The translations under genes and the position numbers were made by a program. A stretch of 64,000 bases of DNA from Bog-756 sp963703145. GTDB taxonomy: Bacteria > Actinomycetota > Acidimicrobiia > Acidimicrobiales > RAAP-2. Within the stretch, counting starts at the first letter, position 1, and each line of letters starts with the position of its first letter. A model generated the notes under the pieces. It was not told where the DNA came from. It made no database searches and was given only the letters and a program-made list of their open reading frames with translations. The stretch is from NCBI GenBank assembly GCA_963703145.1, contig OY969793.1, positions 3,162,001 to 3,226,000 of the forward strand. Reading direction: 5' to 3'. Of the stretch, positions 55,293-64,000 are shown in pieces.

Positions 55293-56702
55293 GTGAACGA
55301 CACTGAAGGGTTGTGGATATTGTGCTCGGAGGCCCTGCGTGAGCAGGTGTCTGATGCTATCTGGCAGGCCTACTTGTCTGGTATCACTCCGCTCTCGATC
55401 GAAGACGGGGAAATCGTCCTCGGCGTACCCAACACCCTGATCAGAGACCGTGTGGAGTCCCGTTTCCTTGGCCTCATCCAAGACACGGTGACCGGGACGG
55501 TGGGCCGCGACCTGGTTGTTCAGCTCGAAGTGGTGGCGCCCATCTACGAGCCCGCCGAGGAAAGCCTTGGAACTGTCGAGACGGTCCGGGCCGCTCCGGC
55601 CTCCACCACCAGCACGAATTGGCGTGATGAACCGCGTTCTGCCGGGCCCGAACCCAAGGCTGGGCCATTCGAATCCCCGGTGCTCGATCCCCGTTACACC
55701 TTCGACACCTTTGTCATTGCCTCGTCGAACCGGTTCGCCCACGCGGCCGCCCAGTCGGTAGCCGAATCGCCTGCACGGTCATACAACCCGTTGTTCATCT
55801 ACGGGGACGCCGGCCTTGGAAAGACCCATCTTCTCCACGCCATCGGGAACTACGTCCTGGAGAACTTCAGTGGCCGACACGTCCGCTACGTCACTACCGA
55901 GACGTACATGAACGAGTTTGTGGATGCCATCCGCACCAACGCCACCACCGCATTCAAGCGGCGCTACCGGGAGTGTGACGTCCTCCTGATCGATGACGTG
56001 CAGTTCATGGAGCGCAAAGAGTCCCTGCAAGAGGAGTTCTTTCACACCTTCAACTCCCTGTACGCGGCCTCCAAGCAGATCGTGTTGACCTCGGACCGGC
56101 CACCGAAGTCGATCGCCACCCTCGAGGACCGGCTCCGCAGCCGGTTCTTGTCGGGCCTGATCACCGAGGTCCAGCCACCCGAGCTCGAAACCCGCCTGGC
56201 TATCCTCCAGACCAAGGCCGAACACGAGCGGGTGGACGTCCCAGACGACGTGCTCGAGTTCATTGCCACCCACGTCAAGGACAACATCCGTGAGCTGGAA
56301 GGCGCCCTCATCCGGGTAACCGCCTTTGCCAGCCTCAACCGACAACCCTTGAACCGAGAACTCGCCGAACAGGTGCTCTCGGACATCGTCTCGGCCGACC
56401 AACCCCGTCGCATCACACCTCAAGTCATCCTCGATGCCACTTCTGAGACCTTCGGGTTCTCCGTTGAGGAGCTCTGCGGGCCCAATCGCCGCCGCCCGCT
56501 GGTCACCGCCCGCCAGGTGAGCATGTATGTGTTCCGGGAGCTCACGGACTTCAGCTATCCAGCCATCGGGCGGGAGTTCGGTGGTCGAGACCACTCGACG
56601 GTGATGCACGCCGTAGACAAGGTCGCCGGGCTCATGAAAGAGCGGCACCAGATCTACAACCAGGTGACCGATCTCATCGTGCGTATCAAGAGCGGCGCGT
56701 GA
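55293..56702 (+). CDS. dnaA: Chromosomal replication initiator protein DnaA
   Basis: A 469-residue initiator. Domain I at 1-80; a short linker with Pro/Ser/Thr; AAA+ with YNPLFIYGDAGLGKTHLLHA (Walker A 171-178), VLLIDDVQFM and the arginine-finger region; domain IV with GREFGGRDHSTVMHA, which binds DnaA boxes. GTG 55293 has GGAGG five nt upstream; ATG 55245 is upstream in frame but lies within the box cluster. Confidence 0.97.
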   Translation: MNDTEGLWILCSEALREQVSDAIWQAYLSGITPLSIEDGEIVLGVPNTLIRDRVESRFLGLIQDTVTGTVGRDLVVQLEVVAPIYEPAEESLGTVETVRAAPASTTSTNWRDEPRSAGPEPKAGPFESPVLDPRYTFDTFVIASSNRFAHAAAQSVAESPARSYNPLFIYGDAGLGKTHLLHAIGNYVLENFSGRHVRYVTTETYMNEFVDAIRTNATTAFKRRYRECDVLLIDDVQFMERKESLQEEFFHTFNSLYAASKQIVLTSDRPPKSIATLEDRLRSRFLSGLITEVQPPELETRLAILQTKAEHERVDVPDDVLEFIATHVKDNIRELEGALIRVTAFASLNRQPLNRELAEQVLSDIVSADQPRRITPQVILDATSETFGFSVEELCGPNRRRPLVTARQVSMYVFRELTDFSYPAIGREFGGRDHSTVMHAVDKVAGLMKERHQIYNQVTDLIVRIKSGA

Positions 56703-57013
56703 CCAGGTTGCCTCTCCCGGGCCTCCAGCCACCCGGGTTGCGGGAAGCTAGCCCTCGTCTATCCGGAGGTTGTGCACTATCTGTGGAAATCTTCGGTGCA
56801 GCCTGGGGTAATTCTGTGAACTCCGGTGAACTTGTCCATAACGTGACACCACTCGGACATCCTGTGGTGGCGCAAGTCGTAAGCCGGTGGACGAGCAGGG
56901 GACACAGAAGTGAGCCCTGGGCAGCGCAGATGTGGGTTCATCCCCAATCCACAGGCCTTACTACTGTCATTGTTCAATTAGAGCTTTAAAACAAAAACAA
57001 GAGAGGACCCCTG
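56703..57013. other. oriC: Probable replication origin oriC
   Basis: The 311-bp dnaA-dnaN gap has no gene. DnaA-box-like sites are ATTTCCACA (minus, 56790-56782), TTGTCCATA (56832-56840, 8 of 9 to the actinobacterial TTGTCCACA) and CAATCCACA (56945-56953). An AT-rich stretch (56966-57000) ends just before dnaN and is a candidate unwinding element. On the minus strand two GTTCAC units of 10 bp lie at 56812-56831. Confidence 0.75.
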
Positions 57014-58162
57014 GTGAAGTTCCGTTGTGAGCGTGACTCCTTGGTCGAGGTGCTGAGCATTGCTGGCCGCGCCGTGAGTGCGCGTACCTCAGCGGCCATG
57101 GCTTTGGGGGGTGTCCGAATCGAGGCGTCGGGCAACCATCTGGCGGTGGTCGGCACCGACCTGGACCTCACCGTGCACGTGTCGACCGAGGCCATCGGGA
57201 TAGCCGACGGGGTCTGTGTGGCCCCGGCCAAGCTTCTCGCGGACATCGTCCGGTCGCTCGAGCCCGGCGCAGTGACCATCGAGTCGGAGGGAGAGAAGAT
57301 CGAGATCGGGGCGGCCCGGTCACGGTTCAGCCTCCGCACGTTCCCGGTGGACGACTTCCCATCCCTGCCCGAGCCACCCCATCCGGCAACCTTCTTGGCC
57401 GCCGGGAGCCTGGCTGGAGCCCTGCGACAGGTCGTGCGGGCCGCATCCAGCGATGACGCTCGGCCCTTGCTCACCGGAGTCCTGATCGCTGCCGAAGGGA
57501 ATGGTGTTCGTCTGGTGGCCACCGACTCCTACCGCCTGGCCATGCGTGACATTGACGGGAGTGACGCGCTGGCTGACGGTGCCCAGATCCTTGTTCCGGC
57601 CCGGGCGCTCTCCGAGCTCCAGAAACTCCCGGCCCTCGGAATGACGGCGAAGGACGTGGCGGCGGACGGGAACGCAGACGGGAGCGAGGCTCCGGTTATC
57701 GGCCTCTCGGTCGGTGAGCACGACATCACCTTCACCGCGGGAGGCGTCCAGGTGAGCACCCGCCTGCTCGACGGCAGCTATCCCGACTACCGGCAACTCA
57801 TTCCCGCCGAGTATCCGAACCGGCTCCATGTGGGAAAGGATTCCCTGCTCGACGCCCTTCGTCGCGTCCGCCTCCTGGTGCGCGACAACACCACTCCGGT
57901 GCGGTTGGCCATGCGACCAGGCGGGGTCGATCTCACGGTGGTGTCCCAGGAGGTGGGCGACGCCAGCGAGACCGTCGACGCCGATTTCGAGGGCTCCGAC
58001 CTGACGATCGCCTTCAATCCCACCTACCTGATCGACGGAGTTGAAGCGGTATCGGGGGATGAAGTGCTGCTCGAGACCGTCGACGCCACCAAGCCGGCCA
58101 CCGTTCGCGCCGCCGAGGAGACCAATTTCCGTTACCTGTTGATGCCCGTCCGGGTCTCGTAG
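57014..58162 (+). CDS. dnaN: DNA polymerase III sliding clamp (beta)
   Basis: A 382-residue clamp made of three similar domains. KFRCERDSLVEVLSIAGRAV opens domain 1, and the FRYLLMPVRVS C-terminus supplies the partner-binding MPVR. GTG 57014 has GAGAGGA eight nt upstream. It follows oriC and precedes recF. Confidence 0.96.
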   Translation: MKFRCERDSLVEVLSIAGRAVSARTSAAMALGGVRIEASGNHLAVVGTDLDLTVHVSTEAIGIADGVCVAPAKLLADIVRSLEPGAVTIESEGEKIEIGAARSRFSLRTFPVDDFPSLPEPPHPATFLAAGSLAGALRQVVRAASSDDARPLLTGVLIAAEGNGVRLVATDSYRLAMRDIDGSDALADGAQILVPARALSELQKLPALGMTAKDVAADGNADGSEAPVIGLSVGEHDITFTAGGVQVSTRLLDGSYPDYRQLIPAEYPNRLHVGKDSLLDALRRVRLLVRDNTTPVRLAMRPGGVDLTVVSQEVGDASETVDADFEGSDLTIAFNPTYLIDGVEAVSGDEVLLETVDATKPATVRAAEETNFRYLLMPVRVS

Positions 58163-58185
58163 GTCAGCGGCACACGCTCGACCCA

Positions 58186-59304
58186 GTGCACCTCGTCTCC
58201 CTGGCCATCACCGACTTCCGAAACCTCACCGAAGTCGTCCTGGAGCCGGATCCGTCCGGAACCACCGTGATCACCGGGGTCAACGGGGCTGGGAAGACCA
58301 GCATCCTCGAGGCCATCGACTACCTGGCGTCCCTCCAGTCCTTCAGAGGATCGCCCAAGGAGGCCATGGTTCGAAGGGGTGCGGACCGGGCGATTCTCCG
58401 GGCCGAGACGCTGGTGGATGACCGCGCGCTCAGTATCGAGGCGGAGATCTCGTCGAATGGGAGAGCTCGAACGCAGGTGAACCGACAGGCTGTCCGTCGC
58501 CGCGGCGACCTCCACCAGGCGCTTCGCACCACGGTCTTCTCACCAGAGGACATCGGCGTGGTCCGGGGTGCCCCGGCCGATCGACGCCGGTTCTTGGACG
58601 ACACGTTGGCCGTGGTCGAGCCGAAGGCGGGTCGGGCGGCGGAGGAGTTGGAGAAGATTCTGCGCCAGCGTGGGGCGCTCTTGCGGAACAACCGCCGGAC
58701 GCTGAGCCCAGAAGTGGCCACCACCCTGGACGTTTGGGATGTGAGGTTGGATGAGACAGGTACCGATCTCGTAGAGGCCAGGGAGGCGCTCGTGACACTG
58801 TTGGCCCCGCTTGCCACCAGCCACTACGCCCGCCTCGCCGGACACGAAGTGTCGGTCGAGCTGACCTACCGGCGATCATGGACCGGCCGTCTCGTGGAGG
58901 CTTTGGCGGACTCACGTCGGCGGGACCTGGAGCGAGGGGTGACGCTGGTCGGACCCCATCGCGATGAGCTCGAGCTCGCTTTGGACGGGCTGCCCAGCCG
59001 GACCCACGCCTCCCAGGGCGAACAGCGGTCTCTAGCCCTCGCCCTTCAGTTGGCCGCCCACCAACTGGCCACTGAACGCCTGGGGTCACCACCCCTGCTG
59101 CTGTTGGACGACGTGTTCTCGGAGTTGGACCCCTACCGTTCACACGCCCTACTGCTTGGCCTGCCGTCGGGCCAGACCCTGCTCACAACCGCGCTTCCAG
59201 CCCCTGCGGAGGTGGCCGCGGCCAAGGTGTACACCATGGGGCTCGGTACTGGTCCTGAGCCGGGCACCGTCTCCGCCATGGGCGGGGGGTTGAGCGAGGA
59301 ATGA
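58186..59304 (+). CDS. recF: DNA replication and repair protein RecF
   Basis: A 372-residue SMC-like ATPase that helps load RecA. Walker A GVNGAGKTS near residue 31, signature SQGEQRSLALALQLA and Walker B LLLLDDVFSELD. GTG 58186. Its stop overlaps the next gene by ATGA. Confidence 0.95.
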   Translation: MHLVSLAITDFRNLTEVVLEPDPSGTTVITGVNGAGKTSILEAIDYLASLQSFRGSPKEAMVRRGADRAILRAETLVDDRALSIEAEISSNGRARTQVNRQAVRRRGDLHQALRTTVFSPEDIGVVRGAPADRRRFLDDTLAVVEPKAGRAAEELEKILRQRGALLRNNRRTLSPEVATTLDVWDVRLDETGTDLVEAREALVTLLAPLATSHYARLAGHEVSVELTYRRSWTGRLVEALADSRRRDLERGVTLVGPHRDELELALDGLPSRTHASQGEQRSLALALQLAAHQLATERLGSPPLLLLDDVFSELDPYRSHALLLGLPSGQTLLTTALPAPAEVAAAKVYTMGLGTGPEPGTVSAMGGGLSEE

Positions 59305-59624
59305 TGGCCAGGAAACCCGATTTCGAGGACGGCGGCCCGAGGCCACTCGGATCGTCGCTCGATGCGGTGTCCCAGAAGCTCGGTATGCAGGACTCAAGGG
59401 GGCTCGGTCGCCTCTTTTCCCAGTGGGAGCTGCTCGTAGGTGTCGGTATTGCAGCCCACGTGAAGCCCGTGCGCCTCGACGCCCAAGCGCTGGTGGTGAC
59501 CGTCGACCACCCGGCCTGGGCCACCCAGGTCCGCCAGCTGGGAGACGAGCTCCTCGACCGGGTGGCCGAAGAGATTGGGGTGGCCCGGCCTGCTCGGGTG
59601 GAGATCAGGGTGCGGCGCTCCTGA
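59301..59624 (+). CDS. DciA-like protein (DUF721)
   Basis: A 107-residue protein. The DUF721 core is VSQKLGMQDSRGLGRLFSQW and LVVTVDHPAWATQVRQL. DciA proteins are proposed helicase operators in bacteria without DnaC, and this one sits among replication genes. ATG 59301 overlaps recF. Rv0004 holds this slot in mycobacteria. Confidence 0.88.
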   Translation: MMARKPDFEDGGPRPLGSSLDAVSQKLGMQDSRGLGRLFSQWELLVGVGIAAHVKPVRLDAQALVVTVDHPAWATQVRQLGDELLDRVAEEIGVARPARVEIRVRRS

Positions 59625-59791
59625 GGGTTTGACGCCGCCCGACCATCGGTCTGCCCGGTCGCACCCGGGAGGTACACTGGATCATTGGAATCAGGGGATC
59701 GCTAGCGCCTCCGAAAAGCGCCCAGCGCACCGGCGGCAACCTCGTTGCACTGGTTCCCGAACAGTCAATCGATGTTGGAAAGGGCGCGCCT

Positions 59792-61741
59792 GTGGCGCTG
59801 AAGACCGAGGACGAGCACAACGTGGCACCGACCACGTATGACGCAAAAGACATCACCGTTTTGGAGGGCCTCGACCCGGTGCGGAAACGCCCGGGGATGT
59901 ACATCGGATCGACCGGCCCAACCGGCCTGCACCACCTCGTGTGGGAGGTGGTCGACAACGCCGTGGACGAGGCGATGGCCGGCTACTGCACGCAGATCGA
60001 CGTGACACTCCTGGCCGACGGCGGGGTCCGGGTGGCCGACGACGGCCGGGGCTTCCCGACCGGCCCGATGAAGGGGCAGGGCGGAAAGTCCGCCGCCGAG
60101 GTGGTCCTCACCGTGCTGCACGCCGGCGGGAAGTTCGGCGAGGGCGGTGGCTACAAGGTGTCCGGGGGGCTCCACGGAGTCGGCATCTCGGTCGTCAACG
60201 CCCTGTCCACCCGGTTGGTCCTGGAGATCGACCGCGACGGTGACCATCACGTGCTGGAGTTCGAAGACGGCGGCAAGCCGGTCGGCAAGCTCGAAGTGAC
60301 GGGCAAGGCACCACGCGGCCGGACCGGCAGCACCGTCACGTTCTGGCCGGATCCGAGCATCTTCGAGGAGATCGAGTTCCGGGCCCAGACCGTGGTGGAA
60401 CGCCTGCAGGTCATGGCGTTCTTGAACAAGGGACTCGAGATCCGCTTCGCCGACGAACGCCCGGACGGCAAGGCGACCCAGACGTTCAAGTACAAGGACG
60501 GGATCGTCGATTACGTACGCCACCTCAATGCGTCGAAAGAGGCGCTGTTCCGCAAGGTGAGCGCGCTTGAGCAGAAGGAAGAGACCATGGAGGTCGAGAT
60601 CGCCCTCCAGTGGAACACCGGCTTCTACGAGAGCATCCACTCCTTCGCCAACGGGATCTCCACCATCGACGGCGGCATGCACGAGGAGGGGTTCAAGAAG
60701 TCCCTTACCAACGTGGCCAACAAGTACGCCCGCGCCAAGGGGGCCCTGAAGGAGAAGGACGACAATCTTCTTGGCGAGGACATCCGTGAAGGACTCACGG
60801 CCATCATCTCGGTCCGCCTGCAGGATCCGCAGTTCGAGGGTCAGACCAAGGCCAAGCTGGGAAATGTCCCCGTGCGGTCTCTGGTCGAACGGGCGACGAA
60901 CGAGAAGCTGGCGGAATGGTTCGAGGAAAACCCGCGTGAGGCCAATCAGGTCATCCAGAAGGGACTGTTGGCGGCGCGGGCCCGGGTGGCGGCGCGGTCC
61001 GCCCGTGATCTGACGCGCCGCAAGTCAGCACTTGACGGAGCCGGCTTGCCGGGCAAGTTGGTCGACTGTTCCTCACGCGATCCGCGGGAGAGCGAGCTGT
61101 TCATTGTGGAGGGCAACTCGGCCGGTGGTTCGGCCAAGGACGCCCGCAGTCCGAAGACCCAGGCCATTCTCCCGATCCGAGGGAAGATCCTCAACGTTGA
61201 GCGGGCCCGCATCGACAAGATGCTCAAGAACACGGAGATCCAGGCACTCATCTCGGCCATCGGCGCCGGCCTCGCCGAGGACTTCGACGTGACCAAGATC
61301 CGCTACCACAAGATCATCATCCTGGCCGATGCCGACGTCGACGGCTCCCACATCCGGACCCTCCTGTTGACGTTCTTCTTCCGCCAGATGAAGCCTCTGG
61401 TCGAGGGAGGGTTCGTCTACGTCGCCCAGCCGCCGCTGTACTCGACCGAGGTGGGCAAGGAGAAGATCTACCTGAAGGACGACGCGGCCAAAGAGGCGTT
61501 CCTGGTCGAGCATCCGAATCACAGCAAGGAATTCCAGCGTCTGAAGGGCCTCGGGGAGATGGACTACTCCGAGCTTCGCGAGACCACCATGGATCCAGGG
61601 AAGCGGTCCCTCCTGCAGATCGCCGTGGAGCAGGCCGCGATCGCCGATGAGGTGTGCTCAGTACTGATGGGTGAGGACGTCGACCTGCGGAGGACGTTCA
61701 TCCAGACGAATGCCAAGGACGTGCGCTTCCTCGACATCTGA
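59792..61741 (+). CDS. gyrB: DNA gyrase subunit B
   Basis: A 649-residue ATPase subunit. EVVDNAVDEAMAG and DDGRGFPTG bind ATP; the TOPRIM part has EGNSAGGSAK (Asn442) and DADVDGSHIR. The usual motif is EGDSAGG; Asp is here Asn. GTG 59792. Upstream, TACACT (59673-59678) is a possible -10 giving a 110-nt leader. Confidence 0.96.
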   Translation: MALKTEDEHNVAPTTYDAKDITVLEGLDPVRKRPGMYIGSTGPTGLHHLVWEVVDNAVDEAMAGYCTQIDVTLLADGGVRVADDGRGFPTGPMKGQGGKSAAEVVLTVLHAGGKFGEGGGYKVSGGLHGVGISVVNALSTRLVLEIDRDGDHHVLEFEDGGKPVGKLEVTGKAPRGRTGSTVTFWPDPSIFEEIEFRAQTVVERLQVMAFLNKGLEIRFADERPDGKATQTFKYKDGIVDYVRHLNASKEALFRKVSALEQKEETMEVEIALQWNTGFYESIHSFANGISTIDGGMHEEGFKKSLTNVANKYARAKGALKEKDDNLLGEDIREGLTAIISVRLQDPQFEGQTKAKLGNVPVRSLVERATNEKLAEWFEENPREANQVIQKGLLAARARVAARSARDLTRRKSALDGAGLPGKLVDCSSRDPRESELFIVEGNSAGGSAKDARSPKTQAILPIRGKILNVERARIDKMLKNTEIQALISAIGAGLAEDFDVTKIRYHKIIILADADVDGSHIRTLLLTFFFRQMKPLVEGGFVYVAQPPLYSTEVGKEKIYLKDDAAKEAFLVEHPNHSKEFQRLKGLGEMDYSELRETTMDPGKRSLLQIAVEQAAIADEVCSVLMGEDVDLRRTFIQTNAKDVRFLDI

Positions 61742-61815
61742 GGGTGCACCGCCACCGCCACCGGGTTCAGCGGGCGGAGAACATAGACATCGTGAACAGG
61801 GAATAGGAACACGGC

Positions 61816-64000
61816 ATGCCAGGAAGTGACAGGGACGGAACGGGGGGCCCGGGTACCGACGACGAGGTCTCGGGTTTTATCGAGCCCATCGAGATCCAAG
61901 AGGAGATGGAGCGTTCCTTCCTCGAGTACTCGATGTCGGTCATCGTCTCTCGGGCGCTGCCCGACGTCCGTGACGGACTGAAGCCGGTCCACCGGCGGAT
62001 CCTGTACTCGATGTACGACCAGCGGTTGCTGCCGGACCGCCCGCGCAACAAGTGCGCCAAGGTGGTCGGGGACGTCATGGGGTCGTACCACCCCCACGGT
62101 GACTCGTCGATCTACGAGGCCCTGGCCCGCATGGTCCAGGAGTTCTCCATGCGCCACCCCCTGGTGGACGGCCACGGGAATTTCGGCGGAACCGGGCCCG
62201 ACGAGGGCCCGGCGGCCATGCGCTACACGGAATGCCGTCTCGGAGCGCTGGCTCTGGAGTTGATGAGCGGAATTGACCAGGAGACGGTCGACTTCATCCC
62301 CAACTACGACGCCACCTCGGAGGAGCCGACTGTCCTCCCGGCCCGGTTCCCCAATCTGTTGGTGAACGGTTCCCAGGGCATCGCCGTGGGCATGGCCACC
62401 AATATCGCGCCCCACAACCTGGGCGAGGTCATCGACGCCACCACCCATCTTCTCGAGCACCCCGAGTCCACTCCGGACGACCTCATGCAGTTCGTGAAGG
62501 GCCCGGACTTCCCGACGGGGGCCCTGATCCTCGGACGGCAGGGAATTCTCGATGCCTTCCGCACCGGCCGCGGCTCCATCAAGTTGCGCGCCGTCGCCGA
62601 GATCGAAGAGGGTCGGTCCGGCGAGACCCGAATCATCGTGTCGGCGATGCCCTACCAGACCTCGATCGCCTCGGTGTCGAAGAAGATCGAGGACCTGGTG
62701 CGCGCCGGGGACCTAGACGGGATCGCCGAAGCCCAGGACGACTCGTCGGGGGGCAAGACCCGTCTGGTCATCCGGCTGAAGCGTGATGCCAACGCCAACG
62801 TCGTACTGAACAACCTGTTCAAGCAGACCCCGATGCAGACCACATTCAGCGTCAACGCGGTGGCTCTGGTCGACGGAGTGCCACGCACGCTGAACCTCGC
62901 CCAGATGCTGACCCACTACGTGGCGCACCAGGTCGAGGTGGTCACGCGGCGGTCTGAATTCCTGCTCGAAAAAGCCCGGTCCCGGGCCCACGTCGTCGAA
63001 GGCCTGTTGAAGGCCATCGACATGCTGGACGAGGTCATCGCCGCCATCCGGGCCTCGGACGACCGACCCGCCGCCCTCGAGGCGCTCCAGGCCGAGCCCT
63101 TCGAGTTCTCCGAGGAGCAGGCTGCCCACATCTTGGACATGACGCTGGCCCGCCTCACCCGGTTGGGTCGGTCCAATCTGGAAGAGGAGCTCGCCAAGCT
63201 CCTCGAGGAGATCGCCGAACTCGAGTCGATCCTGGCTGACGAGTCCAAGCTGCGTGGCGTGATTGCATCGGAGCTCGGCGAGATCCGCGAGAAGTTCGCC
63301 AACGACCGGCGCACGGTGATCACCCACGATCCGGGTGACATGAATGTGGAGGACCTGGTCGACGACGAGGAGCTCGTGGTCACCATGAGCCGTGCCGGGT
63401 ACGTGAAGGCGGTCTCGGCCGATGCCTTCCGCACACAGGGCCGCGGCGGACGTGGCATCCAGGGGGCAAAGCTCAAAGAAGAGGACCTGATCGACGGGGT
63501 GGTGCACACCTCGTCCCATGCCCATCTGCTGCTGTTCTCCAATCGGGGACGGGTGTTCCGGCTGCGGGCTCTGGAGATCCCGATGAAGGAGCGGACGGCG
63601 CGGGGGACAGCGATCGTGAATCTGTTGCCGCTGGCTCCGAACGAAGTAATCCAGGCCATTATCGGCACGCGCGATTTCTCCGCGGAGAATTTCCTGGTCT
63701 TCTCCACCAAGCTGGGGCAGGTCAAGAAGACATCGTTCGTGGAGTACGACAAATCGCGTCGCGAGGGGTTCATTGCCATCAATCTGCGTGACGGTGACGA
63801 GCTGGTCCGGGTCGTGGAGACCCACGGCAACGACGATATTTTCCTGGTTACGCAGTCCGGCATGACCATCCGCTTCTCCGAGCAGGACGTGCGGGCCATG
63901 GGTCGCGACGCCGCCGGGGTCCGCGGTGTCCGTCTGAAGGCGGGTGACCAGGTGGTTTCGTGCGACGTGGCGCGGGACGATTCGGACATCCTCTTGGTGA
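61816..64000 (+). CDS. gyrA: DNA gyrase subunit A (3' end cut by the window)
   Basis: 728 codons are present and the gene continues past the edge. SVIVSRALPDVRDGLKPVHR opens the breakage-reunion domain; HPHGDSSIYEALARM is the quinolone region, and catalytic Tyr137 lies in AAMRYTECRL. A beta-pinwheel domain with GRGGRGIQGAK (GyrA box-like) follows from about 525. ATG 61816 has AGGAA upstream; gap to gyrB is 74 bp. Confidence 0.97.
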   Translation, partial: MPGSDRDGTGGPGTDDEVSGFIEPIEIQEEMERSFLEYSMSVIVSRALPDVRDGLKPVHRRILYSMYDQRLLPDRPRNKCAKVVGDVMGSYHPHGDSSIYEALARMVQEFSMRHPLVDGHGNFGGTGPDEGPAAMRYTECRLGALALELMSGIDQETVDFIPNYDATSEEPTVLPARFPNLLVNGSQGIAVGMATNIAPHNLGEVIDATTHLLEHPESTPDDLMQFVKGPDFPTGALILGRQGILDAFRTGRGSIKLRAVAEIEEGRSGETRIIVSAMPYQTSIASVSKKIEDLVRAGDLDGIAEAQDDSSGGKTRLVIRLKRDANANVVLNNLFKQTPMQTTFSVNAVALVDGVPRTLNLAQMLTHYVAHQVEVVTRRSEFLLEKARSRAHVVEGLLKAIDMLDEVIAAIRASDDRPAALEALQAEPFEFSEEQAAHILDMTLARLTRLGRSNLEEELAKLLEEIAELESILADESKLRGVIASELGEIREKFANDRRTVITHDPGDMNVEDLVDDEELVVTMSRAGYVKAVSADAFRTQGRGGRGIQGAKLKEEDLIDGVVHTSSHAHLLLFSNRGRVFRLRALEIPMKERTARGTAIVNLLPLAPNEVIQAIIGTRDFSAENFLVFSTKLGQVKKTSFVEYDKSRREGFIAINLRDGDELVRVVETHGNDDIFLVTQSGMTIRFSEQDVRAMGRDAAGVRGVRLKAGDQVVSCDVARDDSDILLV

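Noticed and set aside
56812..56831. The oriC GTTCAC repeat as a fourth Pho box
   Set aside because: Its period is 10 bp and not 11, and no TANNNT hexamer lies 5 bp beyond the last unit.

Overview
The window is 64 kb of high-GC DNA from an actinobacterium, packed with genes. The gene order in the right half is the classic actinobacterial origin neighbourhood. A mycofactocin-type short-chain dehydrogenase, an F420-type luciferase-like oxidoreductase, Inos-1-P synthase beside PadR and DUF5318, ParA/ParB/parS, a cytosolic CwlM-like protein and frequent GTG starts all fit Actinobacteria. A deep-branching class such as Acidimicrobiia is my inference from overall feel and not something the sequence proves.

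Layout. 0.0-7.0 kb holds metabolic genes: a clipped gene at the left edge, an arylsulfatase, a mycofactocin-type SDR, a PaaX-like regulator divergent from a fatty-acid desaturase, and pgi. 7.0-14.4 kb is a phosphate/fluoride block. Two PhoB/RegX3-like response regulators bracket a fluoride riboswitch and tandem crcB genes, and the second faces the pstSCAB operon. Both regulators and pstS have Pho-box-like 11-bp repeats ending exactly 5 bp before a TANNNT hexamer. 14.4-18.8 kb carries an RCK-pore-RCK potassium channel protein and Lon. 18.8-26.5 kb holds accessory catabolic genes: hydrolases, an F420-type oxidoreductase, a CoA transferase, a nuclease-like protein, a methyltransferase and a Nudix protein.

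26.5-30.2 kb is dnaB, rplI, rpsR, ssb, rpsF. 30.2-36.0 kb holds panB, an exporter and a small set of dehydrogenases. 36.0-38.6 kb is DUF5318, padR, ino1. From 38.6 kb to the right edge the order is CCA nucleotidyltransferase, DUF6049, murJ, degV, small membrane protein, trxB, trxA, cwlM-like, parB, parA, parS, rsmG, khpB, yidC, yidD, rnpA, rpmH, dnaA, oriC, dnaN, recF, dciA-like, gyrB, gyrA (cut at the edge). From memory this order matches Streptomyces closely.

How the genes work together. The right half is replication initiation (DnaA, DnaN, DnaB, gyrase, a DciA-like protein, SSB), origin segregation (ParA, ParB, two parS), membrane insertion and RNA handling (YidC, YidD, KhpB, RnpA), redox (TrxA/TrxB) and cell-wall precursor supply (MurJ, CwlM-like). 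The left half is nutrient sensing plus oxidation of lipid-like or cyclic substrates. Many starts are GTG, many adjacent genes overlap by ATGA or GTGA, and several genes have a TANNNT hexamer 6 or 7 nt before the start codon, which suggests leaderless mRNAs. I saw no tRNA, rRNA, insertion sequence, prophage or CRISPR array.
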